Shown one piece after another: positions 57,501 to 61,891 of a stretch of 64,000 bases of DNA. The notes under the pieces are model-generated. The model was not told the origin of the DNA, did no database searches, and worked only from the letters and a program-made list of their open reading frames with translations. Origin of the DNA: Anodontia alba (Eukaryota > Mollusca > Bivalvia > Lucinida > Lucinidae); the NCBI GenBank assembly GCA_964016985.1, contig OZ024823.1, forward strand, positions 113,917,459-113,981,458. The letters run 5' to 3'. A program made the position numbers and the translations under genes. Each line of letters starts with the position of its first letter. The stretch's first letter is position 1.

Positions 57501-57999
57501 TGTTTAGCCTATTATATAATAAAGATGTGTACATGTATATATATTATGTGACAAAAAAAAAACTCGGAATTTGTATGTCCTTCACTTTTCTTCATTTAAA
57601 CGGTCATATATTAATAGGTTAAACAGACCCTTGCGATCTTTTATTTTTTAAATTAAACAGTCATTTACGATGGTGAATTCACGAAAATAACATTACAGAC
57701 AACTCTCTTTATACCGACACTCGATACAACGACAAAATTCGTAATAATGACAGTTTGACTGTCACGAAACCTTCCCTTAAGAAGTAACAATTAGTCATAA
57801 ATTATGATTTTTGCTGGGGTGCGTAAAGTAAGCCCGTTCTGGTTATGCCACTGACAAAAAGAAAGAATAAAGAAAAAAACTTACCAAAAGCAGTCTTGGG
57901 ATAACTGACCACGAATCTGCAATAAAGAATTGGCGATTTTGTTCGTTTATCCGCAATATTCTTTTCTAACTTTGTATTATCCTTTCCTGAATTTTCCAT
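21844..57999 (-). CDS. Dispatched-like RND transporter, complete, 10 exons
   Basis: Spliced CDS: 57999-57885, 56605-54798, 45473-45249, 43545-43420, 40702-40571, 39096-38973, 36902-36775, 32998-32921, 25947-25777, 22263-21844. The total is 3327 nt (1108 residues and TAA) with consistent phases at all nine junctions. The family is known for releasing lipid-modified Hedgehog from the plasma membrane, driven by a sodium gradient; whether this paralogue does so is inference. TM1 is at about 43-60 and an ectodomain with Cys pairs follows. A sterol-sensing-like block lies at about 296-455 with GIGADDLFVLLDVW (361-374), then a hydrophilic cytoplasmic loop (about 460-600) and TM7 (about 607-632). LEPDNEQVQF opens the second ectodomain, and the last TM block has GLSVDYVVHLAEGY (981-994). 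It is shorter than human DISP1, with a brief C-tail. DISP1, DISP3 or a mollusc-specific paralogue cannot be told apart here. Confidence 0.93.
22416..22683 (+). mobile_element. MITE family A copy 7
   Basis: Full length, 150 bp upstream (minus sense) of the last Dispatched-like exon. The left hairpin arm has one G to A change (GTACTTGTTAG), so the stem has a G-T mismatch. Confidence 0.85.
22684..23218. other. Intron sequence, nothing identified
   Basis: AT-rich sequence of intron 9 with no recognisable repeat ends or exon. Confidence 0.5.
23219..25436 (+). mobile_element. Pearl-like element c: two different tandem cores
   Basis: The left end is ACAAGAGGCCCACGGGCC...GCTCACCTGAG. The right end has GGACGGACG-type repeats, then CACAATAGCTCATCCTGAGC and TCAGGTGAGCTAAAAAT. 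From about 23400 to 24170 it has about five units of about 155-160 bp (AGATTTTCAAGATGGC, GGCCATCTTGGATTTCCGAT, AGTTTGGAGTCAA). A second array of three units of about 345-375 bp follows from about 24290 (CTCAACAATTTTCCCAT, CAGCCCCAAGGCAT, TATATGGGCATGGCGGC). An inner microsatellite-like end at 24190-24290 suggests two elements joined head to tail. Confidence 0.7.
25494..25706. mobile_element. MITE family D copy 1 (piggyBac-like, TTAA target)
   Basis: Ends TTAACCCTTGTCCTGCTGAA and its inverted match TTCAGCATGACAAGGGTTAA. TTAA at both ends followed by CCC is the piggyBac signature. The interior holds a perfect hairpin AGATCCAGATCAGTTGGCTT / AAGCCAACTGATCTGGATCT of the hairpin E kind and a CAATCTGATTGGCTG block. 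213 bp. Confidence 0.87.
25777..25947 (-). CDS. Dispatched-like exon 9
   Basis: 57 codons, phase 0. Acceptor TTTGTGCATTTCAG; donor GGG/GTAAGT. Encodes TMANNAIFGITLGILC and two further hydrophobic helices ending VIGIIPLAGWKLG (TM8-TM9). The open frame continues past the donor but gives a hydrophilic tail out of keeping with the family. Confidence 0.93.
26195..27006. repeat. AT-rich intron block with (GAAT)n, (GAAA)n and a tandem duplication
   Basis: GAAT repeats occur at about 26199-26222 and ATT repeats at 26325-26350. A unit of about 150 bp that starts with GAAAGAAAGAAAG and continues GGATAATGAATAC ... GACATTTGTT occurs twice, at about 26720-26865 and 26866-27002. Part of intron 8. Confidence 0.75.
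27640..28380. mobile_element. Cluster of hairpin family F MITE sequences
   Basis: Three successive foldbacks at about 27925-28000, 28090-28170 and 28295-28370. Each pairs TTTGACATTTCATGCAAA-type with TTTGCATGAAATGTCAAA-type arms and is followed by TATTTTCTGG. Between 27740 and 27860 a degenerate central hairpin appears, with ATGAGTACCCACAACATATG on the right, related to the family A/B core. Related flanks (GGGTAAAA...CAGAC) occur at 10.5 and 62.5 kb. Confidence 0.7.
29059..29089. repeat. Poly(A) tract
   Basis: About 30 A residues in intron 8. No element body was recognised upstream. Confidence 0.85.
29365..29742. repeat. Two degenerate hairpin E copies
   Basis: At about 29368-29431 (GTGTAGACCCAGATCAAATG ... 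GTTCAGGGTCTACAC) and at 29675-29742 (GACCCTGATCAGACATTAC ... GGTCTACACTGTTTGCC). Both have mismatched stems. Confidence 0.6.
29960..30030. repeat. Trinucleotide repeats (TAA/TAG/TAC)
   Basis: AATAATAATAGTAGTAG followed by ACTACTACTACTAATAATAA, which also folds back on itself. Confidence 0.85.
30031..31895. other. Intron 8 interior, no gene seen
   Basis: AT-rich, with a mixed poly(A)/AAAC tract at about 30636-30680. Short ORFs have no family resemblance. A sequence at about 30170-30290 repeats 29150-29260 (AATACAGCTTGCACAATCTA / AATAGAGCTTGCACATTCTA and TGCTGATCTGGAACTACAAT), a direct repeat 1 kb apart. Confidence 0.55.
31899..32113 (+). repeat. Tandem duplication, ~105 bp x 2
   Basis: The unit AAAATTATGGGGCGCATGTT ... 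GAAGCTAGGCATGT occurs twice with about four differences, a recent local duplication. Confidence 0.9.
32551..32812 (+). mobile_element. MITE family A copy 8 (right end decayed)
   Basis: Left end CATTATGAAAACAAGCC; central hairpin intact apart from a GCTAG/GTTAG mismatch. The right TIR after AATTATATAAT is not recognisable. It is about 110 bp downstream of exon 8. Confidence 0.82.
32921..32998 (-). CDS. Dispatched-like exon 8 (78 nt)
   Basis: 26 codons, phase 0: IRRMPPGLQKGFQLT, then KTYWHTLSVQK before GTAATA. The acceptor is TATTGTTTCAG. It is the last ectodomain segment before TM8. Flanked within about 130 bp on each side by family A MITEs in the same orientation. Confidence 0.88.
33126..33390 (+). 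mobile_element. MITE family A copy 9 (diverged)
   Basis: Left end ATTATAAAAACACGCC. The hairpin arms are diverged (CTTGTTTGAACCACCTCG). The right end is lost after ACTATATAGG. It lies 127 bp upstream of exon 8 in the minus sense. Confidence 0.78.
33771..34047 (-). mobile_element. MITE family A copy 10
   Basis: Reverse orientation: begins CATCACGAAAACATACCTAT and ends GGCGTGCTTTCTTAATG. Full length. Confidence 0.87.
34080..35065 (+). repeat. ~70-bp tandem array
   Basis: About 14 units carrying CTTGTCCAGCTTCGTGTTTT, CGTTGTTTTCGACTTAGTG, TTGTCTTTATCGTCACTTCA and TGNCATTCC. Units in the centre-right are most alike; the edges are diverged. The period of 70 is not a multiple of 3, which explains why a 224-codon open frame runs through three phase-shifted versions of the same words. 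Not coding in my view. Confidence 0.9.
35066..36278. other. Intron 7 interior, no gene seen
   Basis: T-rich unique-looking sequence. The segment 35500-35760 (TCTGCTGACCGTTCCAAGGT, GTTGCAGCTCTTTTCTGTTA, CTTGTGGCC) resembles 41420-41620 (ACTATTCCAAGGCCCCTGTT, GCAGTTCTTTTTTGTGC, CATTTCCTGGGTATT). This is an old dispersed repeat of unknown type. Confidence 0.5.
36279..36583 (-). mobile_element. tRNA-derived SINE, full-length copy
   Basis: The head, read on the minus strand from 36583, looks like a tRNA: GCCGGTCTCGGTGGCTCAG, an A-box-like TGGCTCAGTTGG and a canonical B box GGTTCGACCCC, closing with GGGTCGGCA. The body has GTCAGTTTCTGGCGAAAG, GTGCACAATACCGGTTAACC, GCGCTCGACATGACCCAATT and a tail CCTCAACACAAACAAACA. 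Head-less copies at 21.7 and 45.8 kb share the same body, showing a family. The body plan resembles conserved-core metazoan SINEs. Confidence 0.85.
36775..36902 (-). CDS. Dispatched-like exon 7
   Basis: Begins with two bases completing Ser, then VYFGNKIRYIGVEVNLTL and a segment ending VMDRWEEFVSSH before GTAAGA. The acceptor is TTATATTACAG. The IxVEVN...WEEFV arrangement matches Dispatched ectodomain 2. Confidence 0.9.
36985..37066. repeat. Hairpin repeat, GATCAGCCTGCGCATC type
   Basis: AGACCAAGATCAGCCTGCGC / ATCCGCGCAGTCTGATCAGG foldback, common in the window (also near 21190, 21425, 58245). Confidence 0.7.
37165..37443 (-). mobile_element. MITE family A copy 11
   Basis: Reverse orientation, full length (CATCACGAAAACATGCC ... 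GGCGTGTTTTCGTAATG). One G-T mismatch in the hairpin apex arm (GAGGTGGTTC). Confidence 0.88.
37685..37933. mobile_element. MITE family C copy 2
   Basis: TIRs CTGGGCCCAGTTGTTCAAA and ...TTTGAGCAACTGGCCCTG. The inner foldback has GCAAAAACTACTCACATTTG. Confidence 0.83.
38525..38802 (-). mobile_element. MITE family A copy 12
   Basis: Reverse orientation, full length, perfect central hairpin. 170 bp downstream of exon 6. Confidence 0.88.
38973..39096 (-). CDS. Dispatched-like exon 6
   Basis: Acceptor TTTATTTTCAG; donor GTAAGA. Encodes IPISYWLNDGYRFEN, then LIGEALGPFSTPLLTDY and one base that with exon 7 gives Ser. PISYW fits the family's ectodomain motif. Confidence 0.9.
39267..39478. mobile_element. 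MITE family D copy 2 (piggyBac-like)
   Basis: TTAACCCGTCTCTTGCTGAA and ...AAGCATGACAAGGGTTAA. Inner hairpin AGATCCAGATCAGTTGGCTT with one mismatch. Confidence 0.85.
39514..39750. mobile_element. MITE family C copy 3
   Basis: TIRs CTGGGCCCAGTTGTTCAAAG and ...TTTTGAAGAACTGGACCCTG. Only 36 bp from MITE D copy 2. Confidence 0.83.
39848..40127 (-). mobile_element. MITE family A copy 13
   Basis: Reverse orientation, full length (CATCACGAAAACACGCCTAT ... CGTGTTTTCGTAATG). Confidence 0.88.
40226..40462. mobile_element. MITE family G copy 1 (giant palindrome)
   Basis: The two ends are inverted copies: GCGCATGACAAAACCAACAA on the left, TTGTTGGTTTTGTCATGCGC on the right. Each arm contains its own CAGATCAGCCTGGGCATTCG / CGCCCAGTCTGATCTGAG hairpin, so there are hairpins inside a larger foldback. 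No ORF. Confidence 0.82.
40571..40702 (-). CDS. Dispatched-like exon 5
   Basis: 44 codons (RESMETGIDWSLPWDYN ... INQTFPNILE) between TCTCCCATAG and GTAAGT. An in-frame TAG just upstream is the acceptor itself, supporting the exon edge. Second-ectodomain sequence. Confidence 0.88.
40830..40985 (+). repeat. T-rich low-complexity tract
   Basis: T runs with GTTTGTTTG interruptions. It directly abuts a 5'-truncated family B MITE at 40988. Confidence 0.9.
40988..41289 (+). mobile_element. MITE family B copy, left end lost
   Basis: Starts at TAGCTCGAACACCGATGGCT without the CAGTCGAACCT terminus. It has the core hairpin (AATTAGAATCGCCTCATCGA, 41081-41118) and a complete right end GAAGTTCGACTG followed by TA. 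Confidence 0.82.
41358..41397. repeat. C-rich tract
   Basis: CCCCACCCCCTCC then nearly pure C to CCCTCTTCC. Possible i-motif/G-quadruplex former and a likely sequencing trouble spot. Confidence 0.85.
41650..41868. mobile_element. MITE family G copy 2
   Basis: Left arm GCGCACGACAAAACCTACAA; hairpins with CAGATCAGCCTGGGCATCCG and CAGACTGGGCGGATGC. The right arm ends early at GTGCGCACATGCC; the outermost ~20 bp are missing. Confidence 0.78.
41910..42267 (+). mobile_element. MITE family B copy (pogo-like), TA duplicated
   Basis: CAGTCGAACTTCAATGGCTG ... GAGGTTATACTG, with TA at 41908-41909 and 42268-42269. Core hairpin GTACTTATGAGAATCGCC / GGCGATTCTAATGAGTAC with mismatches. Confidence 0.88.
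42706..42978 (-). mobile_element. MITE family A copy 14
   Basis: Reverse orientation, full length, perfect hairpin. The right TIR has one change (GGCTTGTTTTCG). Confidence 0.87.
43307..43372. repeat. Hairpin E copy next to exon 4 donor
   Basis: Perfect foldback CAAACAGTATAGATCCTGAT / CAGACGCCGCA with its complement to ATACTGTTTG. It begins 48 bp downstream of the exon 4 donor on the minus strand. Confidence 0.88.
43420..43545 (-). CDS. Dispatched-like exon 4
   Basis: 42 codons, phase 0. The acceptor is TTTGATTTCAG. It encodes KFCDTLTNFTLED, a basic-acidic stretch and IRCFMDDLRNFIQ. The donor is CAG/GTTCGA, weaker than the other donors, but the only one in phase with exon 5. A 66-bp hairpin lies 48 bp downstream. 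Confidence 0.82.
43573..44360. other. Intron 3 sequence, nothing identified
   Basis: AT-rich with a degenerate GATCAGTCTGTG hairpin at about 44250-44300. No exon or element ends. Confidence 0.5.
44370..45130. repeat. Cluster of hairpin E units in tandem
   Basis: Five or six copies in about 750 bp: near 44375-44435, 44497-44578, 44633-44665 (half), 44680-44752, 44832-44912 and a half copy near 45090. They are joined by a shared spacer (TCATACAGCAATTTCAGACA, TTAGGTAGCAAAATGGACAT, CAGACAAACCTGAG). The repeat of the spacer shows that a unit of about 120-140 bp (hairpin plus spacer) was tandemly amplified, rather than independent insertions. Confidence 0.82.
45249..45473 (-). CDS. Dispatched-like exon 3
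   Basis: 75 codons, phase 0 at both ends, after AATCTATTCAG and before GTATAA. It encodes VQFYRSGHNYARAIEFDS, a strand VVVYIAWGLQP and a Cys-bearing loop, then FNPNTPEAQIALM. This is the beginning of the second ectodomain. Confidence 0.9.
45777..45942 (+). mobile_element. SINE fragment, body and tail
   Basis: Begins near AAAAAGGGCAGGTGTCAG and continues TTTCTGGTAAACGAATGTGC, ACTGGTTAACCGCTTAGAGG, CACTCGACATGACCCC and TTCAACACAAACAAAAAC. The tRNA-like head is missing. Confidence 0.8.
46184..46415 (-). repeat. 3' LTR of the Ty3/gypsy element
   Basis: Same 232-bp length as the 5' LTR, 230 positions alike by eye. Preceded on the minus strand by the purine tract at 46416-46427. Confidence 0.93.
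46416..46557 (-). other. Element 3' region and purine tract
   Basis: After the A-rich run the sequence continues CTGGCTGCCTTGCAAATATC to a purine tract AAAGAAGGGAGA abutting the 3' LTR. Presumably native retroelement sequence. No ORF. Confidence 0.7.
46558..47125 (-). pseudogene. Captured TXNDC17/TRP14-like exon, donor, intron and poly(A) tail
   Basis: In a frame shifted from integrase, 47119-47002 encodes EGYDAYKEAANQNKEK, TVFVLFSGSIGEDG and SSWCPDCVA. This is the N-terminal half of thioredoxin domain-containing protein 17 (TRP14), including its WCPDC active site. It ends G/GTAGGT, an exact splice donor, and then non-coding sequence follows. At 46606-46601 there is ATTAAA, and 25 nt later an A-rich run (46575-46558, 17 A and one C). 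So it has the look of a host transcript that read from an exon into an intron and was polyadenylated there, then joined to the retroelement. It lacks its start and the second half of the thioredoxin fold. Both boundaries lie inside the LTR pair. Confidence 0.85.
47122..47232 (-). pseudogene. Integrase remnant after the in-frame stop
   Basis: The same frame resumes after the TAA with SPEHSQSNGMVEKM, which holds the third catalytic residue (Glu) of the integrase core, and runs to about YLGML. It then leaves integrase homology abruptly at about 47122, where the host-derived segment begins. The C-terminal integrase region is absent. Confidence 0.88.
47233..50596 (-). pseudogene. gag-pol of the Ty3/gypsy element, broken
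   Basis: A first open frame starts at 50596 (gag N-terminus). It slips out of phase at a five-A run (50473-50469) against the long frame that is open from 50490 to 47236 and ends in TAA (47235-47233). Domains along that 1085-codon frame, roughly: gag matrix/capsid region 1-190; two zinc knuckles 200-240 (CGNCGYKH..., CNFCHKWNHFEIVC); aspartic protease with DTGS near 295; reverse transcriptase about 420-640 with IVDDILV; RNase H about 715-850; integrase zinc domain (H-H-C-C, ending CPICLERR) about 930-985; and the first two catalytic Asp (SDIFTWDD, SDNAPQF). The stop falls between the second Asp and the Glu. Mag-like lineage is likely. The chain is too damaged to be autonomous as read. Confidence 0.92.
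50681..50912 (-). repeat. 5' LTR of the Ty3/gypsy element
   Basis: 232 bp. On the minus strand a TATAAATA box lies about 65 bp from the start, and ATTAAA later in the LTR could serve polyadenylation. The two LTRs differ at one internal A/T position and at one position 6 bp from an end. Confidence 0.93.
50945..52720. repeat. Degenerate ~63-bp repeat array with an inverted arm
   Basis: From 50945 to about 52270 the plus strand is built of words such as TTATTATGTTAAAAGGCTAT, GTTGTTTTGTCCACACAGTG, TTATCTTGTCTACGAAGCAT and GTGAACTTGTCTATACAA. From about 52310 to 52720 the same words appear reversed and complemented (GTGGACAAAACGACACGTG, TTTAACATAATGACATAC, GTGTAGACAAGTCAATGC). The array is thus a foldback with a long and a short arm. 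A base unit near 63 bp (21 codons) keeps several plus frames open; none looks like a real protein. Function unknown. Confidence 0.8.
52927..53182 (-). mobile_element. MITE family A copy 15 (left end lost)
   Basis: Reverse orientation. It begins at ACCCCACTTTTATATAGTAA without the CATCACGAAAACA end. The hairpin is degraded (CTTGATAGAACCGCC). The right end TTTTCGTAATG is intact. Confidence 0.83.
53615..53641. repeat. (CA)n microsatellite
   Basis: CACACACAAACACACACACACAC type run. A second one lies at 54501-54529. Confidence 0.85.
53886..53993 (+). repeat. Direct repeat, copy 1 (partner 54289-54396)
   Basis: CATTCGCCAGTTAGCTTTCA ... TATATATATTTTGCAG, practically identical to the second copy 403 bp downstream. 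Both end in TTTTGCAG, acceptor-like on the plus strand, though the Dispatched-like gene is on the minus strand. Confidence 0.9.
54289..54396 (+). repeat. Direct repeat, copy 2
   Basis: See 53886-53993. The sequences after the shared GCAG diverge at once (GTATG versus ATGTATG), giving a sharp right boundary. Confidence 0.9.
54658..54722. repeat. Hairpin E, degenerate copy near exon 2 donor
   Basis: CGTCCGACCCTGACCAGACG pairs with GTTAGATCTGGGTCTAC, ending about 75 bp downstream of the exon 2 donor on the minus strand. The large open frame reads on through it, which is not evidence of coding. Confidence 0.6.
54798..56605 (-). CDS. Dispatched-like exon 2 (large, 1808 nt)
   Basis: The acceptor is TTTCATTGCAG; the donor is CAA/GTTAGT. 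It carries TM1, the first ectodomain (PADFDNLPMYDW, NYCVQILPLTCAKP), TM2-6 with GIGADD, the SMFVTSLTTAIAFFASAFSP segment typical of Dispatched, RSFGIFAG, the loop rich in Lys, Glu and Ser, and TM7 ending LEPDNEQ. The open frame runs past both splice sites, so the exon edges rest on splice motifs and phase. Confidence 0.93.
56634..56869 (+). mobile_element. MITE family A copy 16, abutting exon 2 acceptor
   Basis: Left end CATTACGAAAACACGCC at 56634, only 28 bp upstream (minus sense) of the exon 2 acceptor. An internal deletion removes the TTTTCAGATA block. The hairpin is intact but for one G-A position. Confidence 0.87.
56870..57884. other. Intron 1, no gene seen
   Basis: AT-rich intron with a degenerate hairpin E near 56970-57030. 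A plus-strand open frame at 57090-57326 shows no family resemblance. Confidence 0.5.
57885..57999 (-). CDS. Dispatched-like exon 1 (start codon)
   Basis: ATG at 57999 follows a minus-strand leader with in-frame stops. It encodes a short charged cytoplasmic N-terminus, then SPILYCRFVVSYPKTAF leading into TM1. It ends TTTG/GTAAGT, leaving one base that with exon 2 makes Gly. A later in-frame Met exists only in exon 2, so this start is preferred. No TATA or promoter element could be assigned. Confidence 0.88.
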
Positions 58000-58080
58000 C
58001 TCGTTTATTTATTAGTTATGTAGTAACTGATCATTTGATCATCCAAGTAATAGTTCAACTTTTTTTTGTGTCTGTTTCGT

Positions 58081-58082
<2 letters not shown>

Positions 58083-58122
<40 letters not shown>
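58083..58122. repeat. Poly(T) tract, ~40 nt
   Basis: An uninterrupted T run just upstream of the Dispatched-like start on the minus strand (a poly(A) in the gene's sense). It could affect the promoter or 5' UTR. Confidence 0.9.
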
Positions 58123-58123
<1 letters not shown>

Positions 58124-58326
58124 ACTATGCCGAGTACAGAATACACGTCCATAAAAAAAAAAAAAAAACCGTGAAATATGTATACTTGCGATTACGACTT
58201 ACGCCGGGCACAGCATTTTTAACAAGGTTGTAGGTGGGCCCAGCGAAGACTTAGATCAACCTGTGCATCCGCGCATTCTGATCAGAATCTTCGCGGTACG
58301 TTATATGGATAGCGATGGACTAAAAC

Positions 58327-58516
58327 ATAATGTATCAAATATATTAAAATTTTCACCAAAAAGAAAATTTTCAGATAAACAATTCAGATATTTTTCATAT
58401 TTCTGCTCAAAACATAGATTGTAGGTACTCGTTAGAACCGCCTCGACGTGATGACCCCTCAGTGGCTTGAACAACTTCCTATGGTCCCAAAGATGTTTCA
58501 GCATTGAAGTTCGACT
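58327..58516 (+). mobile_element. Chimeric MITE: family A left half joined to family B right end
   Basis: 58327-58450 follows family A from AATATATTAAAATTTTCACC through GTACTCGTTAGAACCGCCTC, exactly one arm of the central hairpin. At GACG it switches to CCCTCAGTGGCTTGAAC ... GGTCCCAAAGATGTT ... GAAGTTCGACTG, the right end of family B. The second hairpin arm is missing. The junction thus lies at the hairpin apex. Confidence 0.85.
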
Positions 58517-58819
58517 GTTTTCTACAACCTGTCTATCCTGTCATATCTGTACTCGGTATTATAAGAAATCTTGGCTAATTGCTTCAAGCTAATTATAAAT
58601 ATAAAAATTCCTACTTTCTTACTAATAGCTGTCTTAATAGATTATTAATTACGAAAAAATAGCATGTAATAATTTATGTACACCACTTTAATGTAAATAA
58701 GTATTTCTACAGTATACCAAACAGCGATGTATAAATAAACATATATGTATAAATATATTTCAGAGAAATAATTCATTAAATCCATAATACGGACACTAGT
58801 CACTAATATGTATAAAATT

Positions 58820-58822
<3 letters not shown>

Positions 58823-58891
<69 letters not shown>
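58823..58891. repeat. (TA)n(CA)n compound microsatellite
   Basis: About 9 TA units then about 28 CA units. Confidence 0.95.
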
Positions 58892-58893
<2 letters not shown>

Positions 58894-58942
58894 TCAACTA
58901 ACAAGATAGTTTGCTTTTTTACCCAGAGGGACTGCTCTTCAT

Positions 58943-59060
58943 GAAAAGAATATATCGCTTCCAAAATAGGAACTACTCCAAAAGGAAAGAATTTGCACCC
59001 TCTGTGTGCAAATTCTTTCCTATTAGAGTAACCCCTATTTTGGAAGTTATACAAGGGAGA
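58943..59060. repeat. Hairpin, GAAAGAATTTGCAC family
   Basis: CCAAAATAGGAACTACTCCA continues into a foldback GGAAAGAATTTGCACCC ... TGTGCAAATTCTTTCC and the counterpart CCCTATTTTGG, then ACAAGGGAGA. Same family as 6462-6536. Confidence 0.75.
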
Positions 59061-59370
59061 TTTTTTCAAGACATATTCTGGGTGTGCGTTAAAATAGTTC
59101 CGTTCTGGCTACGTCACTGTCTATTTGTCTGTATGCGCGTTTTTCTGAGTGTCGCAATGACATGGTGAATTAGAGTATAGATTAGACGTCGCGTGCATCG
59201 TTACGCTATACCATTTGCTATCAGTAGAAACACAGCTCCAACATTGTCTAAGGCGTAGCGACCTTATTAAACACAGAGCAACAACAACAAAAATCGAAAT
59301 TCCCGGCATTACAAGTGAATTGACGATAGAAACATTTCCTACACAATTTCATGTGGAAAAAAATACGAGA

Positions 59371-59583
59371 TTAACCCTTCTCTTGCTGAACACGACATGT
59401 CCTGTCTTAGCAAACAGTGTAGATCCAGATCATTTGGCTTCTGAAGAAGCCAACTGATCTGAATTTGCACTGTTTGTCATTAAATATGTGAATTTCTATC
59501 AAAAACCCGAATCAAGTAATCTGATTAGCTGGAAATTAGAAGTAGGCGTGACATTTTAATTTATTCAGCATGACAAGGGTTAA
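59371..59583. mobile_element. MITE family D copy 3 (piggyBac-like)
   Basis: TTAACCCTTCTCTTGCTGAA ... TTCAGCATGACAAGGGTTAA. Inner hairpin AGATCCAGATCATTTGGCTT with one mismatch. Confidence 0.87.
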
Positions 59584-59595
59584 AACTGTTAAAAA

Positions 59596-59815
59596 CTTCA
59601 GACATGGTAGTTCTAGCCACTGAGGGTTAATAATAACGCAAGGTCAGTGGGTAAATGGGAGTTATTTAGGGATGCCTTTTCGATCTTCTTTAAAATAATT
59701 TATGTTTAGTGTACTCATTTGAATCGCCTCGGTGAAGCAATTCTGACGAGAACAGACAACATACATTTTCATGATATAATAAGAAAATTTCCTCCCTAAA
59801 ATGTATATGCTATTG
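59596..59815 (+). mobile_element. MITE family B fragment, internal part
   Basis: TAGTTCTAGCCACTGAGGGT through a degraded core (GTACTCATTTGAATCGCCTC) to AATAAGAAAATTTCCTCCC. Both termini are missing. Confidence 0.75.
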
Positions 59816-59832
59816 CACTTCCTATTTCTTAT

Positions 59833-60113
59833 CATGACAAAAACACCCCTATTCAAATATGTAGAAAAATTCACCTCAGAAACTGAAAATTTGCAGATAA
59901 AAAAAACTCTGATTTTTTTCATATATCTGCTCAAAACATAGATTGTGGGTACTTGTTAGACCCTTCTTGATGAGGTGGTTCTAACGAGTACACACAATCT
60001 ATGTCATTTTTAGCAAATTAGGAAAAATAATGTATACCCCTGTAAACCCCAGTTTTATTATATAAAAGTGGGGTTTAAGGGGGTCAAAATTATATAGGCA
60101 TATTTTCGTGGTG
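59833..60113 (+). mobile_element. MITE family A copy 17
   Basis: CATGACAAAAACACCCCTAT ... CATATTTTCGTGGTG. The hairpin is decayed (TTAGACCCTTCTTGATGAGG), among the oldest-looking copies. Confidence 0.82.
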
Positions 60114-60676
60114 TCACATAACAACATCCAAGACCTGTCTTTTTGGATAAAAAGCCATACAATCTGCCGTCTGACTGCCAAAATAAATGAAGCCGAAAAA
60201 AACGTACCTTCTGATAAGTGGGCCCAACGAAGACTGCGTGAAGAAAAATTCGATATGACACTAATGAGAGATAGCAGCAGTGTTTCTATTATATCCCCTG
60301 TCAAGATGAGTCCAAGGTAGATCAAATACTAACCAGATTCTTCTAATTGGAATCCTCTGCTTTTACCATAGGTCACAAGTGGAATTTAACAAATTCTAAC
60401 TTTACATTTCTCCATATCTACATGGAAGATTAATTGATATTATATATTTCGTTGCACAGAAAATGTTTCTTTGGAATATTTTGGAAGCTGTACTGGCATA
60501 TGACCTTGTTAAAATTAGATTTATTAAGGAAAAGGAAGCGATACTTAATGGAAACACTAATGATAAAAGCAGAGGAATCCAGTTAATTGGACCTGGTTAT
60601 TTACAGAAAGTCATCAAGGGAGTTAGCTGACTGCTTTCTCTTATTGGTTGGCTGCGCCATACAACCTCATCTTCCT

Positions 60677-60888
60677 TTAACCCTTGTCATGCTGAATAAA
60701 TTAAGATGCCACGCCCACTTCTAATTTCCAGCCAATCAGATTACTTGATCCGGGTTTTTGATAGAAATTCACATATTTAGTGACAAACAGTGCAGATCCA
60801 GATCAGTTGGCTTCTTCAGAAGCCAACTGATTTGGATTTACACTGTTTGTTAAGACAGGACATGTAGTGTTCAGCAAGAGAAGGTTAA
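60677..60888. mobile_element. MITE family D copy 4 (piggyBac-like)
   Basis: TTAACCCTTGTCATGCTGAA ... TTCAGCAAGAGAAGGTTAA. Inner hairpin AGATCCAGATCAGTTGGCTT intact. Opposite orientation to copies 1-3 by internal sequence. Confidence 0.87.
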
Positions 60889-61708
60889 GAGCGGCTTCAA
60901 TGGTAAAAAGGCAAATTATTTTATATTATATATAGTTGATGTCTCTTTATTGTAACTATTTTTCTTACACATGTTACGCACATGCGCAATGTGCGGAATA
61001 AGCTCTACGCCAATGATATCTACATGGTGTGTTTGGGTGCGTGCGTGCATGTGCATGCGCGCGTACTTTCGTACATGTGTGCGTATTTTTCATCTGAAAT
61101 GTGCCATTATATCATATTGACCGGGAAACAGCATTTCCTGCAAGATCGCATATCTGCCAAGCAATGACTCAGATCAGCCTGGTCAGAGACACTACTTTGC
61201 GCACTGTACGTAACCATACAGCTAAGCTTTCTTTAGATGGACGGCAGAGGTTCTGCTTAGAATGTGTGGATTAGCAGGCTGATCTTAATCTTCGCTGGAC
61301 GCAAAAGCAAACATAGGAAATGCTGCGCCCCGGCTCAAATGCGGACAGCGAAGGACAGGACAAACCTGCATTTTCACGCTGTCAGATCAGGGTCGCTTCT
61401 ATATAGTCTAACTTATCCATTGGACCTGCGAAGGAAGACAGAGACAGAGACAGAGAGAGAATGGTTTATGTTACTCTGGCCTCAATAATCTTTTGTACAA
61501 ATATTCAAAATGTGTCATTTGAACTACATTTTTACATATATATATTTTTAATGTGACTCCAATTACAAAAAAAAAAGAACACGATCACAAAAAAATTGAA
61601 AACGATATGATAACCTGAAAAAAAACAGCAGATATTAGTATAATACGAGACGTAACACCTGCTGGCCTTTTGAAACAAGTGTACACGTGTTTAAAACACA
61701 ACCTTGCT

Positions 61709-61891
<183 letters not shown>

